Shown piece after piece: positions 4,921-5,299 of a stretch of DNA of 5,299 nucleotides. Position numbers and translations under genes: made by a program. This DNA comes from an uncultured Acidimicrobiia bacterium (GTDB lineage: Bacteria > Actinomycetota > Acidimicrobiia > UBA5794), in assembly GCA_905480055.1 (NCBI GenBank), contig CAJQOW010000245.1, positions 1 to 5,299 of the forward strand, in the 5' to 3' direction. The first letter of the stretch is position 1. Each line of letters begins with the position of its first letter. The notes below the pieces were generated by a model. The model was given only the letters and a program-made list of their open reading frames with translations, had not been told where the DNA came from and made no database searches.

Positions 4921-5299
4921 ATGATCACCTTCGACGAGCAAGTTGCGATCGTCACCGGCGCCGGCCACGGCCTTGGACGATCCCACGCCCTCTCACTTGC
5001 CGCTCGCGGAGCCAAGGTCGTGGTGAATGACCTCGGCGGATCCAGGGACGGAACCGGGTCATCGTCCGCTGCTGCAGAGGTGGTCGTCGCTGAAATCGAA
5101 GCAGCAGGTGGAGAGGCAATGGCGAACGGTGCAGACGTCACCAACGCCGAGGCAGTGGACGCGATGGTCGCCGACGCCATGGAGCGCTGGGGACGCTTCG
5201 ACATCCTCATCAACAACGCTGGCATTCTGCGTGACAAGTCGTTCGCCAACATGGGTATGGATGACTTCGGTCTTGTCGTCGCTGTCCACCTCACCGGCA
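4921..5299 (+). CDS. SDR oxidoreductase, MFE-2/HSD17B4-like (3R)-hydroxyacyl-CoA dehydrogenase type (3' end cut by window)
   Basis: The first 126 residues are visible and the frame is open to the window edge, so the gene is partial by truncation of the window, not broken. It begins MITFDEQVAIVTGAGHGLGR, with the dinucleotide motif TGAGHGLG at 12-19. VVVNDLGG at 33-40 has Asp37 at the end of the second strand, pointing to NAD+. Then come GADVTN at 70-75, INNAGILRDKSFANM at 97-111 and VAVHLTG at 120-126. The VNDLGG insert, the NNAGILRD(K/R)SF stretch and VHLxG, where most SDRs have VNLxG, are characteristic of the dehydrogenase domain of peroxisomal multifunctional enzyme type 2 and its stand-alone bacterial relatives. 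Those act on (3R)-hydroxyacyl-CoA in fatty-acid or steroid side-chain beta-oxidation. The active-site Ser/Tyr/Lys lie beyond the window, and whether hydratase or SCP domains follow cannot be seen. Confidence 0.88.
   Translation, partial: MITFDEQVAIVTGAGHGLGRSHALSLAARGAKVVVNDLGGSRDGTGSSSAAAEVVVAEIEAAGGEAMANGADVTNAEAVDAMVADAMERWGRFDILINNAGILRDKSFANMGMDDFGLVVAVHLTG

Overview
The window (roughly 60% G+C by eye) reads as a chromosomal stretch of a high-G+C actinobacterium. An Acidimicrobiia-type lineage is my best guess. That guess rests on a Thr-rich linker after a lipobox, a secreted nuclease fused to a lamin-tail domain, a GGDGV/GTTNV-type lipid kinase, stand-alone MFE-2-like SDRs, and mixed leaderless and GGAG-led genes. 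No mobile element, tRNA, rRNA, CRISPR or clear repeat is visible, and gene spacing is tight (42-88 nt).

Layout: (1) Positions 11-1405, minus strand: a single-domain response regulator (974-1405) followed after 42 nt by a diacylglycerol/lipid kinase (11-931). (2) Positions 1476-3035, plus strand, divergent from (1): a RocA/PruA-type L-glutamate gamma-semialdehyde (1-pyrroline-5-carboxylate) dehydrogenase, the second step of proline catabolism. It is full length, but Ser320 sits where the family has its catalytic Cys. (3) Positions 3078-4010, minus strand, convergent with (2): a probable lipoprotein with a thermonuclease domain and a lamin-tail domain. (4) Positions 4099-4863 and 4921 to the window end, plus strand, divergent from (3): two SDR oxidoreductases. 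The first is FabG-like. The second is an MFE-2/HSD17B4-like (3R)-hydroxyacyl-CoA dehydrogenase type, cut by the window edge.

How they work together: the response regulator and lipid kinase are probably co-expressed, but their functional link is inference. The dehydrogenase and SDRs are general catabolic enzymes with no obvious joint pathway. Start regions follow a consistent pattern. The three plus-strand genes each have GGAGTC-N3-start with a TANNNT hexamer 33-36 nt upstream. Two of the three minus-strand genes lack a Shine-Dalgarno and instead have TANNNT at exactly -12 to -7 of the ATG, the geometry of leaderless transcripts.

I see no strong evidence for a new multi-gene system. The strongest oddity is the Cys-to-Ser change in the dehydrogenase active site.
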